Counted from the first letter of the stretch, positions 11,467 to 22,979 are shown. The stretch is DNA of 64,000 nucleotides from Timema cristinae (GCA_039000515.1 JBCFYV010009882.1:51936816-52000815); one strand, 5' to 3'. Made by a program: numbers and translations. The notes: generated by a model not told the origin, from the sequence alone.

Positions 11467-12390
11467 ATTTCACTTGATGTACCTATTTCTACTAAAATTA
11501 ATGACACCCCCACTACATATATTGACTATGCACATGGTGATTACCTTAATCTTTACAATGACCTGGCCACTGCTGATTGGTCTTGTGTTTATTCTACTAT
11601 GGATGTTAATTTAGCTGTAGATAATTTTACCAATTTACTCCAAAGGAAAATCAAATGCATATTCCTCAAATTACTATTCTTAATTCATCCAAATTTTCGA
11701 ATTGGTTTTCTTCTACTCTTAAATACTATATTAGGAAAACAACAACAATTTTTTCAAAAAGTTTAACCAACAAATAATGATGTATTCTATTCACATTTTT
11801 CTCACTTTCGTAAATTAGTTAAAACTACTTTGATTATAGACAGAGCCAATTGGATGAACTCAATATAAAATAATATTAAATGCAATACCCAAGGAATTTT
11901 GGAAATTTGTTAAAAATAATTGTGTGAATAAAGCTTCCATGTCTAACCTAGAAATAAAAGGTAAGATTATAACGGATCCTTTGTTAATTGCTAATGCGTT
12001 TGGGACCTACTTTCATTCTTTTTATAATTCAGCCTTTCATGTCTTACCATACCCCATTATTGAAACTAGCGCGCCCTTGTATCCATGCCACATTATACCC
12101 TAGGATGATGCTAATGCTATAAAAAAATTGAGTTGTTCTAGATGTACCAGGACAGATGAAATTCCAAGTTTTATTGTTAAAGCCTGTGCCAGTATTCACT
12201 ATTAAAATTGATTCACACACCTCAAATACATTTTTAGCCCCCTGTGGCCTACCACAGGGTTCTAATTTAGGCCCTCTTCTCTTTAATGTGTTCATTGATG
12301 ACATTGGTAAATATATGAACTCATCTAGTTATTTACTCTTTGATGACGATGATGAATTATCAAATCAATTGCAGATTGTATAGATTTACA
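11467..12390 (+). pseudogene. LINE reverse transcriptase, internally deleted
   Basis: After the endonuclease stop the frame continues with a linker, then 'EFWKFVKNN' and 'ITDPLLIANAFGTYF' (about 11890-12020), the usual lead-in to RT. 'RTDEIPSFIVKACA' (about 12150) is RT motif 1. The next recognisable block, 'GLPQGSNLGPLLFNVFIDDI' (about 12245-12305), is motif 4, so the part with motifs 2-3 and the first catalytic Asp is missing. The palm motif FADD is 'LFDDDDEL' near 12345. Inactive. Confidence 0.8.
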
Positions 12391-12755
12391 AAATTAGATA
12401 AATGGTATTCTACAGTGGTCTTTTGAAAATGGAAAGTCTATTAATAAATCTAAGATCAAATCTATATCTTTTACTAGGAAAACTAATCCTTTTTTTTTAC
12501 TTATAAATTGGGCAATGAAAACATAGTTCGCGTCCTTTATGCTAATGACCTTGGTGTTCTCCCGGATAACAAACTTTATTTCCACTATCATGTTGATCAT
12601 GTAATTTCCAAATAATTGAAATGACTTGGAGTTATTAAATTTATTACTTCATCATTTAAGAAAGTTGACTTTTTTATGTCTGTACTACGCCCTGGTTAGA
12701 TCTAAGTTAGAATATGCTACTGTTGCTTGGAATTCCATTACCTTAACTGACTCTT

Positions 12756-13139
12756 ATGTTGGAAAACATTCAAAGAAAATTTGTCGCTGAGTGCTATGAT
12801 AAATTCTTTACTAACAGGATTTATTATGATTATGACAGAATTCGAAACTTCTTAGGGCTCCAAACTCTCTTCTCGCATAGACTTTATTGTGATGACCTTT
12901 TTGTTTTTAATATATTCAATAGCAAAATTTATTGCAAATTTGCCCTTGATCATGTAGGCATTCATATCTCTTCTGGGGCTTCTCGTAATCAAAATAATTT
13001 TTTTATTAATAGCTCTTATAAGATGAGACCTATAGGTCGTTGTATCCATAGCACCAATCCAAGATTTGTCGAATTCGACTTCTATCATAAAAGAAAAGCT
13101 AGACTCGGAGATTTATTTAAGGAAATCCCATATTAATAA
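12756..13139 (+). pseudogene. LINE RT C-terminal region
   Basis: 'MLENIQRKFVAECYDKFF' matches the IE.VQR.F block, followed by 'LGLQTLFSHRLYCDDLFVF' (L.L.TL..RR...D) and 'RPIGRCIHSTN', the last block before the end of many Jockey/CR1 ORF2 proteins. The frame is intact to the stop at about 13134 and is the best preserved part of the element. Confidence 0.8.
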
Positions 13140-13437
13140 TTTAACATGTAGAAGTTATGCCTATAATATTTAAATTTACAATATTCTGATTTATTTTTTG
13201 CATATTGTTACTGCTTTTAACCATTCTTTAGTTATTTGTTATTATTGCTATTTTTTTATTCTTATCATTATTGATTACTATTTTTTTTGTAACTATTCAA
13301 CAGTATATAAGATTATTTAGCTATTATTGTTTATATTATTTTCTTGTGTAAAAAAATATATATATATTAAGGTACTTCTGCACTTTTCAGTGCTGGCCTG
13401 TTATAGGTCTTACGACTGTTGGCCAGTACTATAATAA

Positions 13438-13476
<39 letters not shown>

Positions 13477-13718
13477 GCACCTCGTCTTACAACCCGTTCA
13501 GGCTATACGCTTATGTACTAATTACACTAATGGGTTAGGGATTAGGAAGGCTTATTTTAGAGAAAATTTACCGGCATTTGTATGGAGGGAGAGTGGAAAG
13601 CCATCTGGGAAAAACCACCCTCAGTGCACCCGACCGGTATAAAACCCAGATCTCCCTGTCTTAAGCAGTCTAGTCCAACACAAGAGTAGCACATTAGACC
13701 ACGCGGCCACTAAAGCGG
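13477..13718 (-). mobile_element. SINE, family A, tail-to-tail with the LINE
   Basis: Reverse-oriented: agcacctcgtcttacaaccc tail, cactctccctccat body, box B region near 13640-13655 and a head reading tggccgcgtggtctaatgtg on the minus strand (A box). Its (AAT)n tail is the same microsatellite as the LINE (TTA)n tail, so the two retroelements share one tail. Confidence 0.8.
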
Positions 13719-13827
13719 TCTTCATGTGGAAAAGCAATTTTTCCTGATTTTTTAAAAATTTGAGTAGCCACTGTTGGCGACTTCAATTAATTATTGGATC
13801 AAATACATAGAAACACAATAGCCAAGT

Positions 13828-13869
13828 ATATATCGAGGGGTTAGTGTGAAACTAGCGTAACTACAAAAA
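13828..13869 (+). repeat. DUF7869 element left TIR
   Basis: Inverted counterpart of about 16550-16594, with a few mismatches over about 42 bp. Confidence 0.85.
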
Positions 13870-13919
13870 TTCGTTTTTTCAGATTTTAATATCATTAGGA
13901 TCAACAAAGTAGGCTTTTT

Positions 13920-14099
13920 CTTAGTGACACAACAATATAACTCAATAAATTTTTGTTTAGAAATTAGATGTAAGTCTAACTACAAAAAATAGGTTTGTGT
14001 TAGTGTCAGACAAACTTATCAGCTCTTACATCTTTGTCACACTAAGCAAACAATAGAGTTATAAATCTGTAAAAGCTCTTACGTTTTTGTGTTTCTAAG
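13920..14099. repeat. Subterminal motif cluster
   Basis: Three copies of a 24-25 bp motif: cttagtgacacaacaatata at 13920 (direct), and inverted copies at 14023-14046 and 14076-14099 (ctcttacgtttttgtgtttc). A further direct copy lies at 16343-16366. Position and spacing suggest transposase-binding sites. Confidence 0.6.
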
Positions 14100-14235
14100 T
14101 TTGTGAATACTTCTCAGAAATAAAAATAAAACGGTAAATTACTTTTAATGAAGTGGTAGCAGTGTTTACAAGACCTAATCTAAACAGTTGGTTTTTGAAT
14201 CTGTGAAAGAGTGATTGTTGGAACAACTGTTCATA

Positions 14236-15933
14236 ATGAGCTCAAGGAGCAGATTAATTGTTGAAATGGCTTTGTCACTTAATGAATGTAAGTATATTAA
14301 CTTATATTATTTTAGTTTAACTATATGTGATTAAACTAGAAACTAGTATTGATGAATTATTTGTAATCAAGATAGCCTACATCACATTGTTTATAAGTTT
14401 ACATTAATTAAAGTAACCTTAATATGCCTTAAACTTCCAGGAAGTAATATAGGCCTATTAATTTTAAATTTCCATCGTTATACTATTTAATCAATTTAAA
14501 ATCTGTAAAGTAAATTTAATCTATGTGTTGGTTTATTGTCTTAGTCACCCAGCCCTAAGCATTTTAAAATATGTTACAACAATGTACACTGAACAGTGTT
14601 GAGTAAAACAAGCAAGAACAATATTGTTCAAAGGGATTGTCGAGGTCGTCACCCACCTGGTGTGAAACGACCTGAGGAAAGTAGAGAGCACATAAAGAAT
14701 CATATCAAGTCTTACCCAACATTACCATCCCACTATGCCCGCAAAGCTACTACAAAAGAGTTTTTGCACTCTGAACTTAACCTTAGGAAAATGTATGATC
14801 TTTACTGTGATAGGTGTAAAGTTGATGGAGTAGAATGTGAAAAACTGTGGTTTTATAGAAACTTTTTCACAGTGAATTTAACTTGGTATTTCACATTCCT
14901 CGTAAAGATATGTGTGATGCATGTTTTAAGTTTGACCAAATGAGCCCAGAAGAACAAGAAGACAATAGACATAGTCATGAAACACATTTAAAAAAAAAGA
15001 CAGATGCCCGCAGCTTCAAAGAAGACACCAAGGAAAGAGCAATTCAAGAAACCTGCTACTTTTATCAGTTTGATATGGAAGCAGTGAGGTACTGTCCTCA
15101 AAATAATGCCAAGGCATTTTTTTGATAAAAGACGGCTTGCTGTGTACAATCTCACAGCATATAATGTTGCTTCTAAGATTGCAGATAACTATATGTGGCC
15201 TGAATCTGTGGCAAAAAGGGGTTCAAATGAAGTTGCTTCTTGTGTTTACAAGTTACTTCAGAAACACCAATCTTGTGGTAAAGAGTTTGTTTTTATGTCT
15301 GATACATGCTCTGGACAGAACATAAATGTCAACATGTCGGCAATGTTCTTATATGCAACACAAATTCTTAACATTCCTCTAATCACTCATAGTTTTTTTG
15401 AACCAGGGCATTCGTTCATGGAATGTGACAACGTCCATGCACACATTGAAAAAAGCAGCAAGAATGTGGATATTTATGATCCATCTGGTTGGTACACAGT
15501 ATTACGCATGAATTCAAGAAAGAAGAAATATAATGTTATCGAAATGGGCCAAGCGGAGTTTTTAGATTTCTCGCGACTTCAAAAGGACATTATTAAAAAC
15601 AGAAAAATTGATACATCTGGAGAGATAATAAATTGGTTGAAGATCCTAATGTTTCAGTATCGCAGGAAAGACCCACAGATGATTTTTTTCAAGTACAGTT
15701 TGAGTGAAAATGAATTTAGAAGTTTGGAAGTAGTAAGGAGAGGAAGAAGAAAATTGTCTGATCTGCACCTGGAGGCTGCCTACATCAATGGACCCTTGCC
15801 TATATCTGCAGAAAAACGAAATGACCTTCTAGATCTTTGTAGAACTGGAATAATTCCTCTGCAATATCATCCTTTTTATGAGGCACTGAGGACAGCTGAA
15901 GATTTCATGGACAATGACACAGAAAGTGATTAG
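14236..15933 (+). pseudogene. DUF7869-like transposon protein, two frameshifts
   Basis: Exon 1 starts at ATG 14236 and ends at donor GTAAGT 14288. Exon 2 begins after AG at 14595-14596; the join keeps the frame. The protein of about 460 residues has 'CDRCKVDGVEC' and 'RKDMCDACFKF' Cys pairs, then an RNase-H-like half with 'FMSDTCSGQN' (about 15290) and 'FEPGHSFMECDNVHAHIEK' (about 15400-15450), the pattern of DUF7869 proteins. One base is lost near 14870 and the frame changes again in a T run at 15118-15123. The last frame, 15106-15933, is open for 275 codons to the stop. The frameshifts may be decay or homopolymer sequencing errors. Function beyond transposon association is unknown to me. 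Confidence 0.7.
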
Positions 15934-16342
15934 AAAATTTTTGATGAGAAAGAACTGTGTCACCATAACTTTATTTTATTTTATACTCAATACAAAATAT
16001 AATATGAAAAATATATTTAAATATTGTAATTAAAGAGATTGAACATTTTTTAAATTCAACTAAGATAGTACTATTTTCTTGAGTAAAATTTTTAAATAAA
16101 TAATAAAAGTTTAAAAGTTTGTAATTTTCATTATTTTAAACTATGGGATTATTTTAGTAACATTTTAAAATAAATTATAAAAGTTTACAAGTTTGTAATA
16201 TTTAATTTACACTGTCCAATTAAATTATATGTCTTCTCATAAAATAATCTATATTGATTTGTAAAAAGGGAGGTGGTAATTATACTAAAGTTTGGGTTTT
16301 TGTCTCTTAAGAATAAGTTTACATTCACTGTTGAACAAAACT

Positions 16343-16366
16343 CTTAGGGACACAAAAATGTAACTC
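16343..16366 (+). repeat. Subterminal motif, right side
   Basis: cttagggacacaaaaatgta, matching the left cluster at 13920-14099. Confidence 0.6.
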
Positions 16367-16549
16367 ATTAATCAAATACTAAAAGTTTTTTTTACATTAA
16401 AAAAAATTTAAAGTAATAAGAGTGATAAACGTAAGAACATGCTATAAGTTTTCATTTTTAAACTATCAAAGTACATTTTTTAAAATTAAATTCATATCCA
16501 ATACAACCTTTAGTCAGAAAATATCTTAATTTCCTTCTCCTGAAAACTT

Positions 16550-16594
16550 GATGTTTTGTAGTTACATCAGTTTCACACTAAACCCTCGATATAT
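16550..16594 (-). repeat. DUF7869 element right TIR
   Basis: Inverted copy of the left end at 13828-13869; contains agtttcacactaaaccctcg. Confidence 0.85.
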
Positions 16595-17463
16595 GGGGGT
16601 AATTAAAATTGAAATAATATACCAGATTTGTAGACCCACTTCAATTCATGTGCCCACTCTAGATTTTATATAAAAAAAAACATGCTGTGGTTTACAAACA
16701 ACTTTTTGGAATAAACACGTGAAACAAGAGGTGGAGTTAAATGTAGAAAATGGGAATGTGTTTACATTTCACATGTAATCTTGGGTTACAGGCTGGAGTA
16801 GCAGATGATGTTGGTGTATTCCAGACCTAAGTCACAGAAAATGTTGGTGTAGATAATAAATCAACTGTTTCAGTATTGATTATTCAAGTAATGAACACAA
16901 TATTAAGAAAGGCACACCTGTGGATAAAGTTCCTTACCAAAATTGTTGCGTTTCAGGATGCAAAAGCCAAATGTTTAGAACAAAATACATTTCCAGAAAA
17001 AATTGGTGCAATCAACTGCACGCTGGTACTGATTAAATATATATAATGACCACACAGAGAGCAACATAAACTAGAAAGGAATTTAAGCATGAATATGCAA
17101 ACTACATGCAATTCAAGAGTGGAGTTTACCAGTATTAATGCATCTTGACCTGGATTGGTGCACTATATGTGTATATGGAAGAATTCAAATGCAAGTGGAG
17201 TAATCTGTATTAATTGTGTTAATGTAATGTTGCAAGGAGATGGTGTGAATATAATTTCTCCGTGGTCCATAGACCTTCTGTATACAGCAGTAACACAGAA
17301 TAGAGGGAATATAACAACTGAATAATTAGAGAAAATATCATGATTGAAAAATATTTTGGCCCGGTAAAACAATGATTCTCTATTATACAAAATAAAATAA
17401 GGTTATCTACTGAGAAGGTGCCTTTGATTAACATGTGCTGCTTTGTTTTTCATAATGTGCCAG
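16595..17463. other. Intron stretch, possible decayed coding sequence
   Basis: A short frame with 'CCVSGCKS' (about 16945-16970) resembles the start of a THAP-type zinc finger but cannot be extended. No other support. Confidence 0.25.
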
Positions 17464-17596
17464 ACACATCCAAGATCAAGACTTAATGGCTCTTAAAAAT
17501 GACGATGGAAAACTTCATGACCCAAAAGATAATGAATACAACATTAGAATAAGAGGGCAGCAAAAAGTAGATGAAATAGCAAGTGATGAGTACAGG
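17464..17596 (+). other. Exon-like open segment, unrecognised
   Basis: A 133-bp stretch bounded by AG (17462-17463) and GTATAAG (17597) is open throughout and reads as a hydrophilic, acidic/basic-mixed peptide including 'MALKNDDGKLHDPKDNEYN' and 'GQQKVDEIASDEYR'. It is antisense to Ku80. The composition looks like real protein sequence, yet I do not recognise it and no adjoining exon was found. It may come from a transposon passenger or an old host retrocopy. Confidence 0.35.
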
Positions 17597-17827
17597 GTAT
17601 AAGTATCATAGTTACAAAATTAAAATATTCACTAACACTTGTGTACCTTATATATATATCTGAAAAATGTTAAAAAGTGTGTTTTAATAGTTTGTAGCTT
17701 GATATCAACCAAAACCTCACAGATACATATAGAATCACTGTTTACTTCACTTGTGCCCTTATGTACATTTTTATCCTAAATAAGTTTCTTTTTTTATTAG
17801 TCATTAAATTGAAAAATGCCTCAACAG

Positions 17828-18061
17828 TTAGGTTAGAGTAGTGTTTTTTAATTCGTCCATCCCATCAAATTGTGAAACCTTTATTATCTTGGCATGTGGG
17901 TTAGTACTTCTGAAACAACTTGGCCTGTAGAATGTTATTTTGTTGTCAACACCAACCTCACTTGCATCATATTCATAACCATCAGAAGGTAGTGGAACAC
18001 CAACAGTTACTGATCCAAAAATTAATGAATAGTGTGTAGTAATTTCAGTCCACAAAAACAA
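17828..18061 (-). other. Open frame of 77 codons, unrecognised
   Basis: Minus-strand frame including 'PLPSDGYEYDASEVGVDN' and 'ITFYRPSCFRSTNPHAKI'. The composition is protein-like rather than low-complexity. No start context or splice partners are clear and no family is recognised. Confidence 0.3.
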
Positions 18062-18070
18062 TTAAGTTTG

Positions 18071-18103
18071 TAATTTAATTTAATTTAATTTAATTTAATT
18101 TAA
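18071..18103. repeat. (TAATT)n microsatellite
   Basis: About six uninterrupted pentamer units. Confidence 0.9.
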
Positions 18104-18494
18104 ATATCAGTGTCAACTTTTGATATTTAAAAAACTGCATTTATGACTAAACTATTCATATCTTACTTATTATTCTACTAATTGTTGGGTTTGTTTCTTC
18201 TAGCATTGCTGAATGTGAAAGGTATTGTTAGGCCACACTCATTAATAGTGTAAATACTTTGCTAATTTATTGAACAAGGATGACGGCTAATTAGATAAAT
18301 GCCTTGAATTTGTAGCAGACCAAAAAAAAAAAACACATTCGGGTACAAGGGGATATTTTTGAGCGACTCCTGTAAAGGAAAGCAAAAATATAATCAGGGA
18401 AAGTCAAAATGGCTATAACTTGGAACCAAGGTCGAATAGAACACAAGTGTACATTAGCTTTGAATCTAGCTATGACGGAGATCCACCTTCAACA

Positions 18495-18585
18495 AGTGTG
18501 TGTGTGTGTGTGTATATATATATATGTAGTTATAACAGGGGGAAACATACATATATATGTATGTAGTTATAACAGGGGGAAAAGT
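18495..18585. repeat. (TG)n/(TA)n microsatellite with a 22-bp duplication
   Basis: A (GT)n then (AT)n run followed by two copies of atgtagttataacaggggga, about 37 bp apart. Confidence 0.85.
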
Positions 18586-18669
18586 TACATAAACATGTAG
18601 TATGCCAGTTCTAAATCTTGTTTTAAATCTTGAAAGAATGAACATAGTTTCAAGTAATGTTTGGCAAGT

Positions 18670-18770
18670 TTAAGAAGGTGGGCAAAAGCAGGCAACATTA
18701 CAGAGATGAGACATGACTTGAATACAACTCTGCCTCATCTCTGTAATATTACTATATTTGCCCTGCATTA
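18670..18770. repeat. Imperfect hairpin
   Basis: attacagagatgag (about 18698-18711) pairs with ctcatctctgtaat (about 18735-18748), and outside it gggcaaaagcaggc pairs with ttgccctgc. Possibly a small MITE. Confidence 0.6.
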
Positions 18771-19389
18771 TAAACATATTTGGTAATACAGTGCAAATAA
18801 GTAGTATGAAATTGATGGTCAAATGTTTTCCTCAGTAATTTTCTGTTATGTTGGTGATGAGAGAGAGTGGCTAACTTAATGTTCATTCCACTATCTCCTG
18901 AGGAAGATTCCATATTGTATCAAAATATTGAAGTGTTTGTAAATGTGTGTTTTTTTTTAACTTTTATCTGAGTTTATTTTCTTCAATTCTATTATATTTA
19001 TTTAAGGACACCTGTTAGTATATCTGTGTACCTAGCAAATGTTGAGCTCCCATTTTACAATGCAAAACACTTACTCCTAATTGAATAATTTGTTTTACAA
19101 TATGTAATAACTGATTAAAAATATTGTTGGTATTTCTCATTTTTCTGACATCTTCCTTCTTTCCATTTTGTTTTGTTGTGTTCAGGCAATCAGGTAGGTA
19201 TCATTTACCAAATATGTTTTAGGAATAATATTTTTTTATAATCAATTCAATAAATAAATATAGGAGAGAATAAAATAAAAATTGTGATTAAAAATGAGAA
19301 AAAACTTAGTTGACAAAGATGGAAACAGCTGACGAGTCCCTAACATTCACTTTGATTCTGATAAGCTCAATAACAGAAAACGTCCAAGG
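18771..19389. other. Ku80 intron, no feature
   Basis: Nothing recognised. Confidence 0.5.
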
Positions 19390-19960
19390 AGTGAAAAATA
19401 AAGCCAGAATGCATTATGGCATTGTAGAAATCCACAATAAATTTTGCATCCAGGTTGCTTTCAAATAACCACAACATGTTCTGCCATTTTAAAAAACCAT
19501 ACAGCAAAATTCATGCCATGACTGTTAAAGAAAATGACCCAAAAACATTCTGGCATTATTAAAATAGCACAATATTTCATGGTCGTTTCCCTTTACAGTG
19601 GTGATACAATATCACACAAGTTCAGTAACCTAACTTAGACTTACCTAACCTGGCCAATAAGTGTCATTATAACAAATCCTGCAAATATAAAGGAGCTTTG
19701 CTATTGTTCTTAACTAGGCCTATGTTAAATAAATGTATTTTTATCAATAAATTAGTAGGCTTCTAAAGAGTATATTTATGGTCACTTTTTTTTTTAATTG
19801 GCTAAAACTTGCCTGACATCACGTTTTGGCTGTAAAAGGAAATGACTAAAACACGTTGTGGTATTGTCACAATGCCAGAACATGTTAAGGAATTTTTCAA
19901 ATAATACAATGCATTGTGGTCATTTTATTTAATAGCCACAACACAAATTTTGCTCTAAGG
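19390..19960. repeat. Cluster of mixed-orientation gccagaacatg-like motifs
   Basis: Related 12-16 bp words occur in both orientations: gccagaatgcattatggcat (about 19402), catgttctgcca (about 19478), cattctggcatt (about 19547), aatgccagaacatgtt (about 19872) and aatgcattgtgg (about 19909). This resembles the ends of an old palindromic MITE. Confidence 0.4.
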
Positions 19961-20298
19961 CAGTTTTAAAAATTGAAGAATGTAATGTATCTCTGTAAAA
20001 TTAACCAGGATGTGAAATTTCTTGTTGTGGTGGTTCTCTAACACCTAATATGTTCTGGTCTTTTTTTTTTTTCACTCAATGGGGTTTTTCTGTTTTTGAA
20101 CTTGACAATACAACCTAGAATTCAATTGATAAAACTTAATACTTGACATAAGTACCATTTAAAATGCAGTAATAAAGCAATTCCATCTTATGAACTAATT
20201 TTTATATTTGAACCCCACAAATTTAAAAAAAAAAAAAAAAATCCTGGTTAGTATGAATAATTCAATAATAATCTTACAAGTAACAAAATACAACTTAC

Positions 20299-20456
20299 CA
20301 GTAGAAAAAGGTTCTCCTTTCTTAAGTAATGTGATGAAGTCCTGTTCTGGTGTTATTGTACCAACTTCAATTATATCTTTTGAAAACATACCCTCTAAAG
20401 ATGTGTGTTTTACTTCATTATCTTCTTTGGATAGGTTAAATTTTCTATCACCAGCT
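20299..20456 (-). CDS. XRCC5: Ku80 exon, linker to C-terminal domain
   Basis: Encodes 'KEDNEVKHTSLEGMFSKDI' and 'EVGTITPEQDFITLLKKGE', matching the Ku80 segment around human SVGSVNPAENFRVLVKQKK that leads into the C-terminal helical domain. The donor GTAAGT at 20298-20293 is strong; the acceptor follows a long pyrimidine run. The acceptor context is gcagag, so AG at 20458-20457 (exon from 20456) or the next AG (exon from 20454) could be used. Each option keeps frame with one of the two possible donors of the preceding exon. The 3' end leaves one base, completed by the exon at 2804. Confidence 0.85.
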
Positions 20457-21470
20457 CTGCGCCAAAAAAAAAAAAAAATGTGTGTATCACCCTCAAACAG
20501 CTTTGAGAATCAAGCTATAGTGATGTAAACTATAAATTTATTAATTTTCCCAGATATTATAGGAAACATTAATGTGTGTAAAGTCCTTGTTTCAAACCAT
20601 TATTTGTGTCCAGTTAGAGATATGACTCCACAAACCATGTCAAAATTAAGACCAACCATGGTGTCAAATTGAAGACAATATAAAAATATATATTTGTATA
20701 AAACCAAATATTGGAATTTAAATGGAGAAAAAGTGTAGGATATGTGTTTGTAAAAGAAATACCATTTTGAAGCCAATCCTTTAAGTTTAGTAATAATGTA
20801 TAATTTTTTGTAGTTTTCCAGAAAGCTTATTTAATGTCACAATATTAAGCACTGCTTGAGTTACATTTTAGTGAACCATTTGTTTCCAAATTGTCCAAAT
20901 TCTTGGGATCTGTTTTACTCGAGTTGTTAGGTTACATGGATCCTGATCACATACTATGTTTCTTTACATTACATGAACAGAGAATACATGCAGACATTGA
21001 TTTTAATTGAGTTAAGGTGGGATGTAACCCCTAGGGTTTGACTTCTTGGTTGTAGGGAATGAATGAGACAGGGAAAGAAATAACTTTTCCTTTTGCCAAA
21101 CAACTAGCTTAGCTTTCCTCACTCTCCAGTTCCCAAACTATATTTTCCTCTCTCGCATAGAGCCATGTGCTCTAACAGTCCTCTAAGCTGAAACTTGGAA
21201 ACTAAGCTTAGGGATAACTGAGGGTGTTGTTAAGATGGTATCAAGTAATTGTTCACTATCAATATGTGCTGTTGATTATATTAGTGATTTATTTCTATTG
21301 ACATTTATAACCATAGTAAAATTTCATTCTTAAAGCCAAGTACATTTCACAAGACCGTTAACTTCACCTAGGCAACACTGTGCACTTGTCTACAAGGGCA
21401 TAGAAAGTTTATTTTTCAAGTTAGAGTACACCAGAAAGTTGATGGTAATATGCAAATATAATTATGTAAC
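20457..21470. other. Ku80 intron, no feature
   Basis: Pyrimidine-rich acceptor tract next to the exon (an A14 run on the plus strand), then ordinary AT-rich intron. Confidence 0.5.
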
Positions 21471-21472
21471 AA

Positions 21473-21488
21473 TATGTGTGTGTGTTTT

Positions 21489-21519
<31 letters not shown>
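21473..21519. repeat. (GT)n followed by G17
   Basis: Alternating GT from about 21473, then 17 consecutive G at 21503-21519. Confidence 0.95.
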
Positions 21520-22847
21520 TGTTCTGTAGACAGTAGGAAAGAGGGAGAGAAGGGGTGGGGGTATCTTAGTGTGTGTATTCCACAAGTATTGCCTAGGAGT
21601 TAATTAAATATATATATATATATATCATGTAGGGAGAAATAAAACTAATAATAATTAACGAGTATTTGGCTAGTGGTCTATGAAATAAATAGTAAAATTT
21701 TTAAAAAAAACCACTCAGTTCAGATGTGCATATGTGGACTCCCCTTTCCAGAGGAAGGTGGAACCCTCCTCTCCTACCTTCACCATTCTATGCCCATGAT
21801 TACCTAGTTTTACATATATAGTTAAATATACATTCAAATTTGTGTTGTAATTATTTGTTTTTGTCATTGTATTATCCACTTAGTTACCCCCGCTTAAATT
21901 TTTTCGTAAGAATAATAGGGCTGTTTCACATCAATTTCAGCCTAACAAACTTGTATACAACCAAATTGATGGCCATAAACTCAAAACTCAAGGATAAATA
22001 AAAGTGGATTAGACAACATATATAGTGCCCGACTCTTATCCAAGAAGTTGCAAACGCATGCAATTAAAGTATGTTCAGAAAACAATAAGGCAAGAAAAGA
22101 TAGTTTTACATATTTTAGTAAAATAATGTTCAATAAAACATAAATGAAAGAGAATTAAAGTGTCATCATATACTACAGCTCTTGACCCAAGAAAATTAAA
22201 TGTTTATTTTTTCAAATATCAGTAAAATAAAATGATAGTTGAACATTGGTTCTAGTAGTTTTAATAGATCATTATTTTTTTAAATGTCCATCATAGTTTA
22301 TATAAAATCCAATGCTCTAAAATATTTATAAATGAACTACAGGAATACTTGCAAAATATTAAATAAATATTGCCAGTAAAGTTTAGCCCATTGAGCCCCT
22401 ACTGAAATAATCAAATTTCCTCTTTGAACCAAATATGTTTTTTGGCCTCAATCAACTTGTAACAAAGCCTACATTCATGGAAAATGATAAAAAAAAAGTG
22501 TAAATTGTGGTCAAAAATCGAGTGTTTGTGAGTGTGGTCCATAGACTTGCTGATGACTGGCTGGATATTCTCATGCTTTCCACAGCACATATGTAGCTCT
22601 AATGGGACACACTACTTTTTCAAATCGTGTAATTTATTATATTTTCAAATAATGTATTTTTTTTTGTATCATAGTTATGATATTTAAATAAAAAATATTT
22701 TATTATTTCTCAAGAGATTTTCAAAATGGAGAAAATTCGCAAACATGCTTTGTGTCAAGAAAAGTTTGGGTCTCGACAAAGTATTTCAGGATCAAAATCT
22801 CAAATCAACTGACCACAGTTATGACCAAAGAGCCAAATAAAACTAAT
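21520..22847. other. Ku80 intron, no feature
   Basis: Short (TA)n at about 21608-21625; nothing else. Confidence 0.5.
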
Positions 22848-22979
22848 ATGGCAACGCTGTGAAGTTATATTTTTGAACAGCAGTCTGTTGTAACATAACC
22901 TAAAAGTTTACACCTGGTTGGCAACTCTGTGAAAAGTTCTATTTTGAACAACTCACTGTTGTAACATTGCCTAAAGCTT
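22848..22979. repeat. Diverged direct duplication, about 70 bp
   Basis: Two adjacent units with shared ggcaac.ctgtgaa, attttgaaca and tgttgtaacat..cctaaa blocks. Confidence 0.7.

Larger units (their letters stand above)
10880..13477 (+). mobile_element. LINE (CR1/Jockey-like), degenerate, with (TTA)n tail
   Basis: A non-LTR retrotransposon copy containing, in order, an endonuclease end (10985-11466), an EN-RT linker, a reverse transcriptase with an internal deletion, an RT C-terminal region (12756-13136) and a 3' UTR with a short inverted repeat around ttataggtcttacgactgttgg, ending in (TTA)n at about 13444-13477. Several frameshifts and stops interrupt it. The 5' limit is uncertain, and no clear target duplication was seen because the tail merges with a SINE tail. 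Confidence 0.85.
13828..16594 (+). mobile_element. DNA transposon with TIRs encoding a DUF7869-like protein
   Basis: About 2.77 kb. Inverted ends at 13828-13869 and about 16550-16594 share atatatcgagg, ttagtgtgaaact and gtaactacaaaa. The outermost bases are palindromic TATA on both sides, so a TA-rich 4-bp target duplication is possible but not provable. Subterminal copies of a cttagNgacacaaaaatgtaa motif lie on both sides. One spliced gene fills the centre. The protein is of a kind I associate with transposons, and Sola is one possible superfamily. This is inference. Confidence 0.75.

Noticed and set aside
12044..13088. Minus-strand ORFs over the LINE
   Set aside because: Shadows of plus-strand RT frames with clear RT motifs.
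14596..14943. Separate gene starting at 14596
   Set aside because: The codon there is GTG directly at a splice acceptor; the segment is exon 2 of the DUF7869-type gene whose ATG is at 14236.
18409..18600. 63-codon ORF
   Set aside because: Created by (TG)n/(TA)n microsatellite sequence.
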